This document shows, piece by piece, positions 63,409 through 64,000 of a stretch of DNA of 64,000 nucleotides. The notes under the pieces were generated by a model that saw only the letters and a program-made list of their open reading frames with translations, was not told the DNA's origin and searched no databases. The stretch's first letter is position 1; each line of letters starts with the position of its first letter. The position numbers and the translations under genes are program-made. Source of the stretch: Chitinophagaceae bacterium (lineage in GTDB: Bacteria; Bacteroidota; Bacteroidia; Chitinophagales; Chitinophagaceae); the NCBI GenBank assembly GCA_004173355.1, contig SEAD01000013.1:1-64000 (forward strand), given 5' to 3'.

Positions 63409-63830
63409 GTGCTTCACATAATATTGATTTCATAAAAACCCGCGTTCAGTTTAAATCGCTGACGCGGTTTTTTTTATGCATAACATGAATGAGGTATTTC
63501 AGCAACCAGGGTTTTTCGCAGGGCGCTTATGTAAATAATTCCTATATCGTGGCTATACCCGGTATGTGGTATCCGGACGTGAAGAATTTGTTACCAGCAG
63601 TTTGGTGTGGAAATATTTATTAGATTACGGTCCTTCCGCTACCGGAAAAATTGCTTGAGTCCACCTATCCCCTGAACTTCCCCGTTATATTTTGCAACGC
63701 TCCACCACTATCTGTTTGTAAAAACTACCCCTTAATCCCCCTTCAGATTAAAGCTCCTGATTATGTGCACGCGCGTTGTAGAACGTGTACACAACCCCGT
63801 TTTTTTTAACCACCAATAAACCCCCTTTTT
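63409..63830. other. Spacer before the last lipoprotein gene
   Basis: No gene is seen in these 422 bp. The left part holds the DUF4197 terminator. Near the right end GTTGT and ACAAC (about 63772-63796) enclose the palindrome GTGTACAC and are followed by CCCCG and eight T, which looks like a weak terminator or attenuator in the leader of the next gene. TATATTTTG at 63686-63694 is near the -7 consensus but has one base too many. Confidence 0.4.
63435..63475 (+). terminator. Rho-independent terminator of the DUF4197 gene
   Basis: CCGCG-T-TCAG (from 63439) pairs with CTGA-CGCGG (to 63467), with a single bulged T, and is followed by a run of eight T. It lies about 30 bp after the stop codon. Confidence 0.8.
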
Positions 63831-64000
63831 ATGAATCGATTGAAAATTCTCTTTCTCGGTGCAGGCATTGCCGGCTCTGTCCTTTCCGGTTGCCGGAAAC
63901 ATGACTGGGTAACTGTTCCGAATGGACGCGACAAATGTGAAATTGTATCAGCTTCTTCAGTACGGCTTTCCAATGAAAGCGACACGGAACTTGACCTCTT
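63831..64000 (+). CDS. Lipoprotein, 3' part outside window
   Basis: The first 56 residues are visible and the frame stays open to the window edge. The start MNRLKILFLGAGIAGSVLSG leads to a lipobox cysteine at about residue 21 (LSGC), followed by RKHDWVTVPNGRDKCEIV. No family can be named from this much. The ATG at 63831 is the first in the frame after a stretch of T and C. Confidence 0.65.
   Translation, partial: MNRLKILFLGAGIAGSVLSGCRKHDWVTVPNGRDKCEIVSASSVRLSNESDTELDL

Noticed and set aside
1-64000. tRNA, rRNA, CRISPR array, insertion sequence or prophage
   Set aside because: No T-loop-like GGTTCGA in spacers, no regularly spaced repeats, no transposase or integrase motif and no terminal inverted repeats were seen.

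Overview
The window looks like one contiguous, mostly core piece of a Bacteroidota chromosome, most likely family Chitinophagaceae or a close relative. The evidence for this: several spacers carry the Bacteroidota promoter pattern (TTTG/TTG at -33, TAnnTTTG at -7); one protein has a C-terminal sorting domain of the type IX secretion system (T9SS); ribosome binding sites are mostly weak; the dcw cluster has Bacteroidota gene order, a PASTA-bearing FtsI and a very long FtsZ; and families such as DUF6427 and an RprX-like sensor kinase are present. I see no rRNA, tRNA, CRISPR array, insertion sequence, integrase or prophage gene.

Layout. 1-8.3 kb: the end of a trans-sulfuration PLP enzyme, a diamine acetyltransferase, fabD, a pterin block (folE plus two tandem PTPS genes) divergent from two menaquinone genes of the futalosine pathway (mqnB, mqnD), a photolyase, a class IV aminotransferase and a NarL-type response regulator. 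8.9-19.7 kb: a T9SS cargo protein, uvrA, an ECF sigma factor, a split DsbD system, purQ, a DUF6427 membrane protein and an unknown secreted protein. 19.9-29.6 kb: kup, a lipoprotein, a Dabb protein, oxyR with palindromic candidate operators, a tandem pair of S66 LD-carboxypeptidases with a small membrane protein, metG and a YbjN-like gene. 29.6-42.3 kb: a giant AsmA-like protein, a FadN-type beta-oxidation enzyme, a cytosolic metzincin, an active/inactive M16 protease pair, a TIGR01777 epimerase, a DUF1080 protein and a small secreted unknown.

42.7-59.3 kb is the division and cell-wall (dcw) cluster, transcribed leftwards: mraZ-rsmH-ftsL-ftsI-murE-mraY-murD-ftsW-murG-murC-ftsQ-ftsA-ftsZ. It runs from a likely MraZ-controlled promoter (four GTG half-sites exactly 10 bp apart) to a strong terminator after ftsZ. 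It codes for most cytoplasmic steps of peptidoglycan precursor synthesis and the core divisome; murF, ddl and murB are not here. After it come queA, an RprX-like histidine kinase, algH/yqgE, a DUF4197 lipoprotein and the start of another lipoprotein.

No multi-gene system that looks wholly new is evident. The observations most worth checking are: the queA/histidine-kinase junction near 60,700, where both convergent genes lose homology within about 10 bp of each other; the MraZ operator; the division of the redox cysteines between a free-standing DsbD N-domain and a cysteine-less copy in full-length DsbD; the tandem animal-type PTPS genes; the cytosolic HExxHxxGxxH protease; and hairpins in the spacers of the dcw operon.
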